A stretch of 14,862 nucleotides of DNA, from NCBI GenBank assembly GCA_900319595.1, contig ONOZ01000066.1, forward strand, positions 1-14,862. The letters are read 5' to 3'. Origin of the DNA: an uncultured Bacteroidales bacterium (GTDB lineage Bacteria > Bacteroidota > Bacteroidia > Bacteroidales > P3). Both the position numbers and the translations under genes were made by a program. Positions 6,895 to 14,746 of this stretch are shown here, piece by piece. Within the stretch, counting starts at the first letter, position 1. Every line of letters starts with the position of its first letter. The notes beneath the pieces are model-generated. The model made no database searches. It was not told the origin of the DNA and worked only from the letters and a program-made list of their open reading frames with translations.

Positions 6895-7236
6895 TTATAT
6901 ATGATTATCTTTTGGGAAAATTACTGTTGGTTTCCATGTTTTTGCTTCATTGAAATCCATTGTTGCAAAAGAAACAATTATCAATAAATCATCAACTTGT
7001 ACTTTTCTGGCAGCAGCCCCATTCAAACCAATAATACCACTACCTTTCTTCCCCTTAATAGCATAGGTATCAAATCTTTCGCCATTATTTATGTCGTAAA
7101 TATATACTCTTTCGTTTTCAATGATATTAGCCTTCTCCATCAATTCCTCGTCAATAGTAATAGAACCAATATAATTCAAATTGGCTTGAGTAACCTTGAC
7201 TCTGTGAATTTTAGATTTCAATACTTCTATTTGCAT
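6895..7236 (-). CDS. panD: Aspartate 1-decarboxylase proenzyme
   Basis: Makes beta-alanine for pantothenate and CoA from L-aspartate. A pyruvoyl enzyme: the chain cuts itself between Gly24 and Ser25 (YIGSITID). With the ATG at 7236 the numbering equals E. coli PanD: Lys9, Gly24-Ser25, Arg54 and Tyr58 all fall in place, and NGAAA is at 72-76. Length 113 residues (E. coli 126). The open frame runs up to a TTG at 7272, which lies upstream of the predicted RNA start and is excluded; ATGs at 7248 and 7242 are possible but add residues not expected in the family. Own promoter at 7262-7292; rfaE2 follows 12 bases downstream. panB and panC are absent here. Confidence 0.93.
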   Translation of the reverse strand: MQIEVLKSKIHRVKVTQANLNYIGSITIDEELMEKANIIENERVYIYDINNGERFDTYAIKGKKGSGIIGLNGAAARKVQVDDLLIIVSFATMDFNEAKTWKPTVIFPKDNHI

Positions 7237-7261
7237 AGTCATATCCATTAAATTGAAGTTG

Positions 7262-7292
7262 CAAAAGTACAAAGATTTATTTGATTAACAAA
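7262..7292 (-). promoter_or_regulatory. panD–rfaE2 promoter (proximal)
   Basis: On the minus strand: -33 TTTG (7292-7289), exactly 19 bases, -7 TACTTTTG (7269-7262), a full match to TTTG/TAnnTTTG. Start of transcription is expected near 7255, giving a leader of about 20 bases to the ATG at 7236. Confidence 0.8.
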
Positions 7293-7330
7293 AAAGGTGT
7301 AAAGTTTTTATTTTCATTGCACCTAATTAT

Positions 7331-7393
7331 TTAAATTATTTCTTGTGATTATTTTATTTTTTTGCGTGATTACTAAATTATTTCTTGTGATTA
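7331..7393 (-). repeat. Three 21-base tandem repeats upstream of panD
   Basis: Read on the minus strand, units begin at 7393, 7372 and 7351 with TAATCACAAG, TAATCACGCA and TAATCACAAG. The first and third share 20 identical bases; all have A/T-only tails. A degenerate unit (CGAGAATAAAAATAC) may precede them and a TAATTAG follows. Period and unit match the array at 3322-3384, and the orientation relative to the downstream gene is the same. The reading frame that can be drawn through 7323-7565 is just these repeats plus promoter and terminator sequence and is not annotated as a gene. Confidence 0.7.
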
Positions 7394-7460
7394 GTATTTT
7401 TATTCTCGCAAAATATTTTTTAGTGTTTATTTTTCTATTTTTTTTTACATTTTGACTTTG

Positions 7461-7491
7461 CAAAGATATGAAAAATTTTTGAATTGGCAAA
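7461..7491 (-). promoter_or_regulatory. Perfect promoter in the panD spacer with no gene directly behind it
   Basis: On the minus strand: TTTG (7491-7488), exactly 19 bases, TATCTTTG (7468-7461). RNA would start near 7454 and run through the 21-base repeats toward panD. It could be a distal panD promoter giving a leader of about 220 bases, or the promoter of a small RNA. Confidence 0.65.
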
Positions 7492-7535
7492 GAAAAAGTA
7501 AGGAAAAGTTTAGCAAAGATGCTAATAGAAAAGAA

Positions 7536-7572
7536 AACAGACTTGCCTATATTGTGTTCAAACAAGTCTGTT
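7536..7572 (-). terminator. Terminator after the DUF2723 gene
   Basis: Perfect 10-base stem AACAGACTTG (7536-7545) with CAAGTCTGTT (7563-7572), 17-base loop. On the minus strand it is followed by TTTTCTTTTCTATT, fitting the end of the DUF2723 transcript 33 bases downstream of that stop codon. The plus-strand flank is also T-rich, so it could act in both directions. Confidence 0.65.
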
Positions 7573-7604
7573 ATTTTATTATATTAGATTTTCAATAACC
7601 TTTA

Positions 7605-10600
7605 TTATTCTAACATAGAGATATTAGGTTGTTCGCCTTGCATTTGATTCAAATAAGGTGCCAAGACACTACTATTTTGTATGCGGTGAGCGACTTCCAT
7701 TGCGTTGTTTCTTATTGCCAAGGAGTAGATAAATTGTGTAACCTGTACTATTTGGGTTTGCATTTCTGAATCCATCATACTATTGCCTGTTTCTTCCAAA
7801 GTTTGCACAGCGTCCATTAAAACCTTTATAGAAGTCTGTCTATCTTCTGGGGTATCAAATTTATTTACAATATTATTGACATCATTCACTAAACTATTAA
7901 ATTTCTTAGAGAAGTCTATGGAGTTCAAATACATTGCAACATCTGGAATATTTTTGATTTCCTTTGCCAAATCTTCAAATCCATAGTCAGTAACATCACC
8001 ATAAAGTTGAGCAAGTACCACGCACGACAACGTTCTATCTCCTTCAATTGAGCGAGCTTTCTTTCCGCGGAATTGATTGTAATAGTAGATATATGATTTG
8101 TAGTAATCAATTATTCCTTTATATACATCATGCCCCTTTTGTTTTGCTCCTGCTTGGCAATAGGCCTGTGCAAGATAGGCGTCCATCTTATCGTAAGGTA
8201 TTTTTGAAGCAGGAATTTCTTTGACTACCATATCCAATAGATTTAAGGCTTTTGCATTTTCTTGTTTACTAATCAAGTATTGTGCAAATACAGAAATGGT
8301 CTGGCGTGTAGCCTTAGAGTTTGTTACAGTTACGGCATTTTCCAAATAAACTCCATCTTTGCTTACATTCCCCCATGTGAATTTGTCCATGAACAACTTA
8401 TACGTATCATCTGTATATTCTCTTCTTGCAGGATACGGCACAATACGATAAACCATTCCCTCCTGAACAACGTGATTCATAATATTAGGAATCACATCTC
8501 TTATCAAATAAGGATTGATTACGTATATAGGACGCTCAAAGTGATTACTACCCAAAATGTCTAACAACATAAGTTCCTGTCTTGCCATCTGCTTGTATCT
8601 CAATCTGCCTTCTTGGTCTAATTGCTGTGTGTTAAGTTCGAAAACAAACTCTCCTTTTTCATTATCAACCAATTCCTTAGGATAAATGCCCTGTGCTGCT
8701 GCTTTTGCTTTATCAAAACTAATTTTTAACGTAGTAGTTGGCAACTCTGCTATGTAGTCATAATTATTGAAGTGCGACATCATATTATAAGGCGACTCAT
8801 TAGGAGATACTTGTCTTATATTCTTCAATGCATCTTCCAATTCCATAGTATCGGCAGAATATTTAGCAAAATTTATATCCTGTCCCAGACTATAGAAACT
8901 CTTATCCAAAGTAAATTTCACCTTTTCAGAATCATAAACTTTGTTATAAAGTTGTTCTACATACCATGCCATACCTGAAAGCGTGTAGTTAAGGACGCGT
9001 ATATCGGTACGAATCTCCTCAACCTCTTGGTCGTACCACAAAGGGAATGTATCATTGTCGCCAAATGTGATAAGAATGGAATTAGGTTTGCAACTCTCCA
9101 AATAATTTTTCGCAAAATCGCGTGCCATATATCTATCGCTACGGTCATGGTCGTCCCATTCTTGGCAAGCCATCAATATTGGAACAGCAAGCAGACAAAT
9201 AGCCGTAACGCCAATATTTCTTACATTTTCAGGTATTTTAACTTTTTTAATCCAATCGCAAATGGCATAAACTCCAAGTCCAATCCAAATGGCAAAGGCA
9301 TAGAATGAGCCAGCATAGGCATAATCCCTTTCACGAGGTTGGCAAGGTGGTTGATTCAAATAAAGTACAATTGCCAAACCTGTCATAAAGAATAATAAGA
9401 ATACCACAAAAGCATCTTTGCCACTGCGTTTTACATGGTAAATTAAGCCTGCTATACCCAATAACAATGGAAGGAAATACAAAGTGTTGCGACCTTTATT
9501 GTTTTGTAAATCTTCTGGCAAATTGCTTTGAGGTCCTAATCGCATTGCGTCCAAAAATTTTATTCCACTTATCCAATTGCCGTGAATCAAATCCTTTTGA
9601 CCATTAGATGCGTCTGCAGGAGCATTTTCTGATAATAAACCATATGATTGTATATCGTTCTGACGACCTACAAAATTCCACATAAAATATCGCCAATACA
9701 TGAAATTAACTTGATAGCGGAAGAAATAAGTCAGATTATCAGCAAAGGAAGGTTTAGAAAAGTCGTTCTCATTTTTACCTGTCCACATCTTATAATATTG
9801 AATATGGCGTCTGCCTTCGTCTGTTGAATACATACGAGGGAAAAGAGTAGAATGTTGGTCGTCCCATTTCGGAGTAGATACACGTTCTATTTTCTTATAT
9901 TTTTTAGTTTGTTTATCTCTTACGTATTTTGTAGAAAACTTGTAATCACCACCGCCATCGGCAGCACGTTTAATAGATGCTGTATAATAAGGACCATAAA
10001 TCAAAGGTGTATCTCCGTATTGTTCTCTATTCAAATAGGTTAGCAATGCCACAGCATCTTTTGGAGCATTTTCGTTAATAGGAGTATTTGCGTTGGAGCG
10101 AATAATTAGTGTAGCAAAAGTTGAATATCCTAAAATTAAAAATAATACTGACAAAATAGTAGTATTTACTATAGGTTTAACTTTAAGTCTTGACCAACGC
10201 AAACCATATATCAATAAGCCAAACAATAATAGGAAATAAATAATTGTACCACTATTGAAAGGCAAACCAATGCTATTTACAAAGAATACTTCAAAATATG
10301 ATGCCAAATTAACTATTTGTGGAATAATGAAATACATCACAATAGCCACTGCCAATATAGATACAATACCTGCAAGAATTAATCCCTTTTTAGTTGTTTG
10401 AGGGTATTTTTTGAAATATATAATATATGTAATAGCAGGGATTGTCAAGATATTTAGTAAGTGGATTCCAATAGCCACTCCTATCAAAAAAGCAATCAAT
10501 ACAATCCATCTCAAATTATGAGTATCCTCAGATTGTTCGTCCCATTTTAATATTGCCCAAAACACAATAGCGGTAAAACAACTTGACATTGCATAAACTT

Positions 10601-11039
10601 CGCCCTCAACGGCTGAATACCAAAACGTATCAGAAAAAGTATATGCTAATGCTCCGACAATACCACTGCCAAAAATTGCAATCATTTGAGCAGTTGTCAT
10701 ATTCTCTTTTTGATTTTCAGGTATAAGTTTCTTTGCTAAAAGCGTTATACTCCAAAACAAAAACAATATTGTCAAACCACTACAAATAGCACTCATACTA
10801 TTTACCATAAATGCTATTTTTGAAACATCGCTTCCTGCAAACAAGGCAAACAATCTACCAATTAACTGGAATGTTGGTGCTCCTGGAGGATGTCCTACTT
10901 CTAATTTGTTAGTTGTTGCTATGTACTCACCGCAATCCCACCACGATGCAGTAGGCTCGGCTGTCATCAAATAAACAATACTTGCAATAGCAAACACTGC
11001 CCACCCGATGCAATTGTTTAGTAACTTGTATCTTTTCAT
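7605..11039 (-). CDS. DUF2723 / TMEM260-like GT-C membrane protein, possible protein O-mannosyltransferase
   Basis: Very large inner-membrane protein (1144 residues). About residues 10-330 and 520-640 hold about a dozen hydrophobic segments; the rest of the C-terminal half is soluble and helical, with TPR-like stretches at about 930-1010 (NAKALNLLDMV, DAYLAQAYCQAG). The family hallmark is the first external loop: TASWWDCGEYIATTNKL then VGHPPGAP, with Asp35, Glu38 and His50 as likely key residues; GT-C enzymes use an acidic motif in this loop. A second conserved patch is TFGDNDTFPLWY in the soluble part. Human TMEM260 of this family is a protein O-mannosyltransferase; bacterial activity is inferred. 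Starts 25 bases after the arginine deiminase gene and probably shares its promoter. A polyprenyl-phosphate-mannose-synthase-like gene lies just beyond, which fits a mannose-transfer role. Confidence 0.85.
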   Translation of the reverse strand: MKRYKLLNNCIGWAVFAIASIVYLMTAEPTASWWDCGEYIATTNKLEVGHPPGAPTFQLIGRLFALFAGSDVSKIAFMVNSMSAICSGLTILFLFWSITLLAKKLIPENQKENMTTAQMIAIFGSGIVGALAYTFSDTFWYSAVEGEVYAMSSCFTAIVFWAILKWDEQSEDTHNLRWIVLIAFLIGVAIGIHLLNILTIPAITYIIYFKKYPQTTKKGLILAGIVSILAVAIVMYFIIPQIVNLASYFEVFFVNSIGLPFNSGTIIYFLLLFGLLIYGLRWSRLKVKPIVNTTILSVLFLILGYSTFATLIIRSNANTPINENAPKDAVALLTYLNREQYGDTPLIYGPYYTASIKRAADGGGDYKFSTKYVRDKQTKKYKKIERVSTPKWDDQHSTLFPRMYSTDEGRRHIQYYKMWTGKNENDFSKPSFADNLTYFFRYQVNFMYWRYFMWNFVGRQNDIQSYGLLSENAPADASNGQKDLIHGNWISGIKFLDAMRLGPQSNLPEDLQNNKGRNTLYFLPLLLGIAGLIYHVKRSGKDAFVVFLLFFMTGLAIVLYLNQPPCQPRERDYAYAGSFYAFAIWIGLGVYAICDWIKKVKIPENVRNIGVTAICLLAVPILMACQEWDDHDRSDRYMARDFAKNYLESCKPNSILITFGDNDTFPLWYDQEVEEIRTDIRVLNYTLSGMAWYVEQLYNKVYDSEKVKFTLDKSFYSLGQDINFAKYSADTMELEDALKNIRQVSPNESPYNMMSHFNNYDYIAELPTTTLKISFDKAKAAAQGIYPKELVDNEKGEFVFELNTQQLDQEGRLRYKQMARQELMLLDILGSNHFERPIYVINPYLIRDVIPNIMNHVVQEGMVYRIVPYPARREYTDDTYKLFMDKFTWGNVSKDGVYLENAVTVTNSKATRQTISVFAQYLISKQENAKALNLLDMVVKEIPASKIPYDKMDAYLAQAYCQAGAKQKGHDVYKGIIDYYKSYIYYYNQFRGKKARSIEGDRTLSCVVLAQLYGDVTDYGFEDLAKEIKNIPDVAMYLNSIDFSKKFNSLVNDVNNIVNKFDTPEDRQTSIKVLMDAVQTLEETGNSMMDSEMQTQIVQVTQFIYSLAIRNNAMEVAHRIQNSSVLAPYLNQMQGEQPNISMLE

Positions 11040-11063
11040 TTTTATAGTTTATTTAGATTGTTT

Positions 11064-12302
11064 TTATTTCCATTCAACTTTTTGTCTTGATACTGGCATG
11101 GTCATACATCTTGCACCGCCACAACCTCTTGGCAACTCGCTGGCTTGGATTGTTACTACAAATTTATCTATGTAATTCAAATCAATTTTTCCACTTACAA
11201 CGTCCTCTGCCTTAATAACTTCAAATCCATGTCTATTCAAATTGTCAATTGTATGAGTGTTTCTACCATAACCAATTATCTTTCCCTCGCCCATACAAAA
11301 GAAATTAGCACCCGAATGCCACTGCTCTCGCTCTTGATTCCATAAATCATCTCCTCCGCAAGCAATAGGTTCTAAATCAAATCCCAAATGTTTGGTTGCG
11401 TCCATAAAACAAGGAAATTCTTTATAAGAAATATTGCCATGGTCTATATCTATAAGAGTCGTATTGAATCCACTATTTGTTTTACATATCAAAGGCTCAT
11501 ATACAATACACTTGTTTTTGTCCAAGAAATTGAAAACCATATCCAAATGTATGAAAGATTCCCTTGTTTGAGGCAATTGCTGAACAAGAATTTTCTGTTT
11601 AGGTTTTCGTGCCGCATACCAAGAAGTAAGAAATTCAATACCTTTATTGTTAGTACGCAACCCATTCCCAATAAACAATATATCGTCTTTTGCAATTAAG
11701 CAATCACCACCCTCTGTTGTAGCCTCAGGAGAAATTAGTTTTGGATTGATAATTTCACTATTAAATATATTTTTGAATATAGCCTCCATAATAAAACTTT
11801 CCCTATCTCTTACGGTTGTACGCATGGAATGTATCATTACCTGATTGTATATGCTTGAAGAGGCATCACGTGTAAAAAATAGATTATATAAAGGCTCTAA
11901 GACAAAACGCATCTCCTTATAAATAGCAGGGTGAATTTCTTCATTATATGGATAACCTTCTATAAGGAAATGAGACAAATCTTCGGCATTTTGTTCTGCT
12001 AATTCTAAATATAGAAATTGTTTATTTTCTCTATCAAGTATTTTTTTCAATAAATCTAATTTTGCTTTATCGTTTTGTAATACCTGAGCCAATAAATCTG
12101 TAACTTCATACGTTTTGCACCATTTGGATAAAACTTTTTGAAAATAAAAATATTCCTGTTGTGCAATATTCAAATTCAATATATCACTATACAAAGCGTG
12201 TTCAATAGTTGATGGCGTCATTTGCTCAATCTCCGTGCCTGGTGTATGTAAAATGACACCGTTCAATCGTCCTATTTCTGAATTAACTTCAATTTTGTTC
12301 AT
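11064..12302 (-). CDS. arcA: Arginine deiminase
   Basis: Hydrolyses L-arginine to citrulline and ammonia. 412 residues, the usual length. Guanidino-modifying fold with the catalytic set visible: 'NLFFTRDAS' (substrate Asp), Glu197 in EGGD, His252 and Asp254 in HLDMVF, nucleophile Cys399 in GGARCMTMP near the C-terminus. N-terminal 'NSEIGRLNGVILHTPG' is typical of ADI. Start: the frame opens at a TTG (12326) that lies inside the -7 box, so ATG 12302 is chosen, with a leader of about 15 bases. No ornithine carbamoyltransferase, carbamate kinase or arginine/ornithine antiporter is adjacent, so a complete ATP-yielding pathway is not shown here. The next gene (DUF2723) follows after 24 bases. The symbol follows the family; substrate is inferred from motifs. 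Confidence 0.88.
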   Translation of the reverse strand: MNKIEVNSEIGRLNGVILHTPGTEIEQMTPSTIEHALYSDILNLNIAQQEYFYFQKVLSKWCKTYEVTDLLAQVLQNDKAKLDLLKKILDRENKQFLYLELAEQNAEDLSHFLIEGYPYNEEIHPAIYKEMRFVLEPLYNLFFTRDASSSIYNQVMIHSMRTTVRDRESFIMEAIFKNIFNSEIINPKLISPEATTEGGDCLIAKDDILFIGNGLRTNNKGIEFLTSWYAARKPKQKILVQQLPQTRESFIHLDMVFNFLDKNKCIVYEPLICKTNSGFNTTLIDIDHGNISYKEFPCFMDATKHLGFDLEPIACGGDDLWNQEREQWHSGANFFCMGEGKIIGYGRNTHTIDNLNRHGFEVIKAEDVVSGKIDLNYIDKFVVTIQASELPRGCGGARCMTMPVSRQKVEWK

Positions 12303-12323
12303 AAAGTCAAAATTTAGAAGTTG

Positions 12324-12354
12324 CAAATTTAATATATTTTTTCTTAACTACAAA
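12324..12354 (-). promoter_or_regulatory. Promoter of the arginine deiminase–DUF2723 operon
   Basis: On the minus strand: TTTG (12354-12351), exactly 19 bases, TAAATTTG (12331-12324), a full consensus match. RNA should start near 12317, 15 bases before the ATG at 12302, which rules out the longer TTG start. Confidence 0.8.
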
Positions 12355-12442
12355 AAAACATACCAATCTTTTGTTAAAAATAGTAGAGCAGATATTTAAT
12401 TTTGCAAGCGATAAGTTTAACAAAATTATTACAGTATTTCTA

Positions 12443-12462
12443 TAAATTATTTATTGTGAATA
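12443..12462 (-). repeat. Single diverged copy of the 21-base repeat
   Basis: Minus strand TATTCACAATAAATAATTTA matches the panD-side unit at 18 of 20 positions and again has the orientation of the downstream gene. The rest of the 12327-12557 spacer is AT-rich with several GCGATAA words (about 12407, 12475, 12495, 12543), similar to the middle unit at 3343. Confidence 0.5.
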
Positions 12463-12471
12463 ATTTTATAA

Positions 12472-12501
12472 AATGCGATAATAATTTTTTATTATCGCAT
12501 T
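12472..12501 (-). terminator. Hairpin after the GT2 gene, likely terminator
   Basis: Perfect 13-base stem (12472-12484 with 12489-12501; core ATGCGATAATAA) and a four-base loop. On the minus strand the RNA continues TTTTATAAAATT. It lies about 57 bases after the GT2 stop and 118 bases before the arginine deiminase promoter, consistent with ending the pyrG–GT2 transcript. AT-rich, so only moderately stable; a protein-binding palindrome is the alternative. Confidence 0.55.
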
Positions 12502-12557
12502 CTAATTTTTCAATCTATAATATTAGTAATTTTCAATTAGTTATCGCATTTTTCAAA

Positions 12558-13283
12558 TTAGTATTTCTTCCAATTTCTAAATTTTAAACGAAACACTCCA
12601 AAGAATGCCTCTTTGAAAATTTTCATACTCATTTTGCTTTGTCCCAAAACTCTGTCTGTAAAAATGATAGGTACTTCTTTGGTTTTGAATCCCAATTTGT
12701 AAGCAGTGTATTTCATCTCTATTTGAAAAGCATAACCAATGAATTGTATCTTATTAAAGTTAATTCTTTCCAAGACTTTGCGAGAATAACATACAAAACC
12801 AGCGGTAGCATCACAAATCCTTATTCCTAAAATACCTCTAACAAACCACGATGCATAATAGGACATAATTACTCGACCTATCGGCCAATTTACAACCGAA
12901 ATCTTTCCAGCCAAATATCGAGAACCTACAGCAACATCTGCTCCGCCTTTTTTGCAGGTATTATACATTTCAATAAGTTTCTTTGGTGGGTGAGAAAAAT
13001 CAGCATCCATCTCAAAAACATATTCATATTCTCTTTTCAATGCCCAACGAAATCCATGAATATATGCTGTACCTAACCCCAATTTGCCCTGTCGTTGCTC
13101 CAAATAAAGTCTGTTTGGAAATTCGTTGATTAGTCGTTGGACAATATTTGCTGTGCCATCTGGCGACCCATCATCGATTATAAGAATGTCAAAATCTTTT
13201 TTCAAATTGAACGTATAGCGAATAATGTTTTCAATATTCTCTTTTTCGTTGTATGTTGGTATGATTACAAGACAGTCAGACAT
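12558..13283 (-). CDS. Polyprenol-phosphate mannosyltransferase (Dpm1-like GT2)
   Basis: Cytoplasmic-face glycosyltransferase, GT-A fold, family GT2, expected to move mannose from GDP-mannose to a polyprenyl phosphate. 241 residues: VIIPTYNEKENI (6-17), DDGSPDGT (37-44), GKLGLGTAY (66-74), metal-binding DAD at 93-95 in MDADFSHPP, GSRY, and the acceptor-site-like 'RVLGQSKMS' near 220. The motif set and length match the DPM1 catalytic subunit rather than long GT2 enzymes with added membrane domains; no membrane segment is evident. ATG 13283 is one base after the stop of the thioredoxin-like gene, so translation is likely coupled. The DUF2723 GT-C downstream could use its product. A glucose-type donor or other sugar cannot be excluded. 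Confidence 0.88.
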   Translation of the reverse strand: MSDCLVIIPTYNEKENIENIIRYTFNLKKDFDILIIDDGSPDGTANIVQRLINEFPNRLYLEQRQGKLGLGTAYIHGFRWALKREYEYVFEMDADFSHPPKKLIEMYNTCKKGGADVAVGSRYLAGKISVVNWPIGRVIMSYYASWFVRGILGIRICDATAGFVCYSRKVLERINFNKIQFIGYAFQIEMKYTAYKLGFKTKEVPIIFTDRVLGQSKMSMKIFKEAFFGVFRLKFRNWKKY

Positions 13284-13284
13284 A

Positions 13285-14700
13285 TTACTTTTGTTTTTTA
13301 TTCATAAATTGTTTTAAACTACCCTGTGAAGGAGATTCCATTGGATTGCGTCTAATTGTGCCGTCCATATTTATAAGTACAAATGTAGGGAAAAAATGTA
13401 ACTTATATTCTTGTGTAAGTTGCCAATTATAATCAAAATGCACAAAAGGAAATTGATATTTACTACCAGTTTTGCTGTTTTTTACGAAATTGTACATTTT
13501 CTCAAAAGTATTATCAAAACTAATCACTACAACATTGCTATTTTCTTTGATACTATCGTAGTAAAAATGAATAGTTTCCAATTCTTTTAAACAAGCAGTA
13601 CAATCCAATTGAATAAGACACAGAACTAATGGCTTATCATTAAAATCAAGTAACGAAATAGTTTCGCCCTCAATGTTTTTAACTTTCAAATCATTGATTT
13701 TTTTTCCACCAAAATCCCTTTCTGTCAAATATTTACGTAAATTAGTCGCTATTTTCTGATGATTATCAAATTTAGTTTGTTTTTCAAATTTTTCAATCAT
13801 GTTCAAAATTCTAGTTCTTTCAAATATGCCGTCCAAAAATGCGTCTTTCATTCCTTGCAAAAAGACAATTTCTCTAAAAACCTCGTTTTTCAATATACTG
13901 TCTCTTCCTAGAGCATCATTGAAAGCAGAATAATTGCCAGCATCAAGCCATTTTTCCATATCCATTTGAGATATGTATTTATAGCCTTGTGAAAAATAAT
14001 GATTGAAAACTGTATTAAAGCAATCCATATAGCCAATATTGTCGTAAAGAACCTTAGAATCTTTGAACAATTCTTCCTTTACTTTCAATCTTGACCCAAT
14101 ATATAGTCCGTATCTCAAACTTGCAAACTCGTATTTCACATAATTACTTATATACTCGTTAGTTGTATATTTTAATATCAAGTCTTTTTCCAATTTATTA
14201 AGTTTTGCAATAGTTAAGGAGTCTTTTATGTATAGTAGTCTGTAATTATCTGCTATAAAATTGTTTAATAAAGTATCGACATCTTCAATAGGGTAGTTTA
14301 TTTTGTCATCTTTTTCCATTGTCATCTCGCATGGCAAGACTTCTTTCATAGCAAACGAAAATACAGAATCGTTATATGGCAGTATATTGATGAAATATTT
14401 GTTTCCCGGTGTAGCAAGAAAATGAAATTCTCTATTATCAATTTTCAATATACTTTCCCTTGTGCCATCAAATGAGAAACTAAAATTCGCATTTGTAGAG
14501 TATTCGTTGTTTTGTATAGTTGCTATTGTTTGTTCAGCCAATGAAATTCTGTCTGTTATGCAAGATAGTTGAATTTCTTTACCCGCAATCTTATCACCAC
14601 TTATACTAACAGAAATATTTTGAGCGTAAGTCAAAGTAACCAAACTTAAAAGCAAGGTGAGGATAAGAAATCTTTTATGGACGATAGATAAAGTTTTCAT
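13285..14700 (-). CDS. Secreted thioredoxin-like protein (TlpA-type, CxxC)
   Basis: Exported protein of 471 residues. Signal peptide about 1-26 (LILTLLLSLVTLTYAQ), a beta-rich N-terminal region (about 27-115) like the DUF4369-type domain often fused to Bacteroidota thioredoxins, a long helical middle (about 130-335), and a C-terminal thioredoxin-like domain (about 340-471). The active site is Cys367-Thr-Ala-Cys370 (DCTACLKELE), and HFFPTF supplies the cis-Pro. The CTAC centre is not the usual CPxC of TlpA/ResA, so redox potential or partner may differ. The longest frame adds one codon (TTG 14703); ATG 14700 is preferred. It lies 46 bases after pyrG with no consensus promoter between, so it is probably in the pyrG transcript. 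Middle region unrecognised. Confidence 0.78.
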   Translation of the reverse strand: MKTLSIVHKRFLILTLLLSLVTLTYAQNISVSISGDKIAGKEIQLSCITDRISLAEQTIATIQNNEYSTNANFSFSFDGTRESILKIDNREFHFLATPGNKYFINILPYNDSVFSFAMKEVLPCEMTMEKDDKINYPIEDVDTLLNNFIADNYRLLYIKDSLTIAKLNKLEKDLILKYTTNEYISNYVKYEFASLRYGLYIGSRLKVKEELFKDSKVLYDNIGYMDCFNTVFNHYFSQGYKYISQMDMEKWLDAGNYSAFNDALGRDSILKNEVFREIVFLQGMKDAFLDGIFERTRILNMIEKFEKQTKFDNHQKIATNLRKYLTERDFGGKKINDLKVKNIEGETISLLDFNDKPLVLCLIQLDCTACLKELETIHFYYDSIKENSNVVVISFDNTFEKMYNFVKNSKTGSKYQFPFVHFDYNWQLTQEYKLHFFPTFVLINMDGTIRRNPMESPSQGSLKQFMNKKQK

Positions 14701-14746
14701 CAATAGTCTATATTGTTAATCGTTACTTTGTCTTTATGAAAATATT

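Noticed and set aside
7285..7317. 10-codon minus-strand frame (MKIKTLHLFC) that would lie in a long panD leader
   Set aside because: Such short frames are expected by chance in AT-rich DNA; it overlaps the proximal panD -33 box, and no attenuator hairpin or regulatory codon run is visible.
7331..7393. CRISPR-like array
   Set aside because: The period of 21 bases leaves no unique spacers, the units are AT-rich and diverged, and no cas genes are nearby.
7323..7565. 80-residue minus-strand open frame upstream of panD
   Set aside because: It spans the terminator loop, a full promoter and the 21-base repeats; its C-terminal 'ITRNNL' repeats are only the translated DNA repeat.
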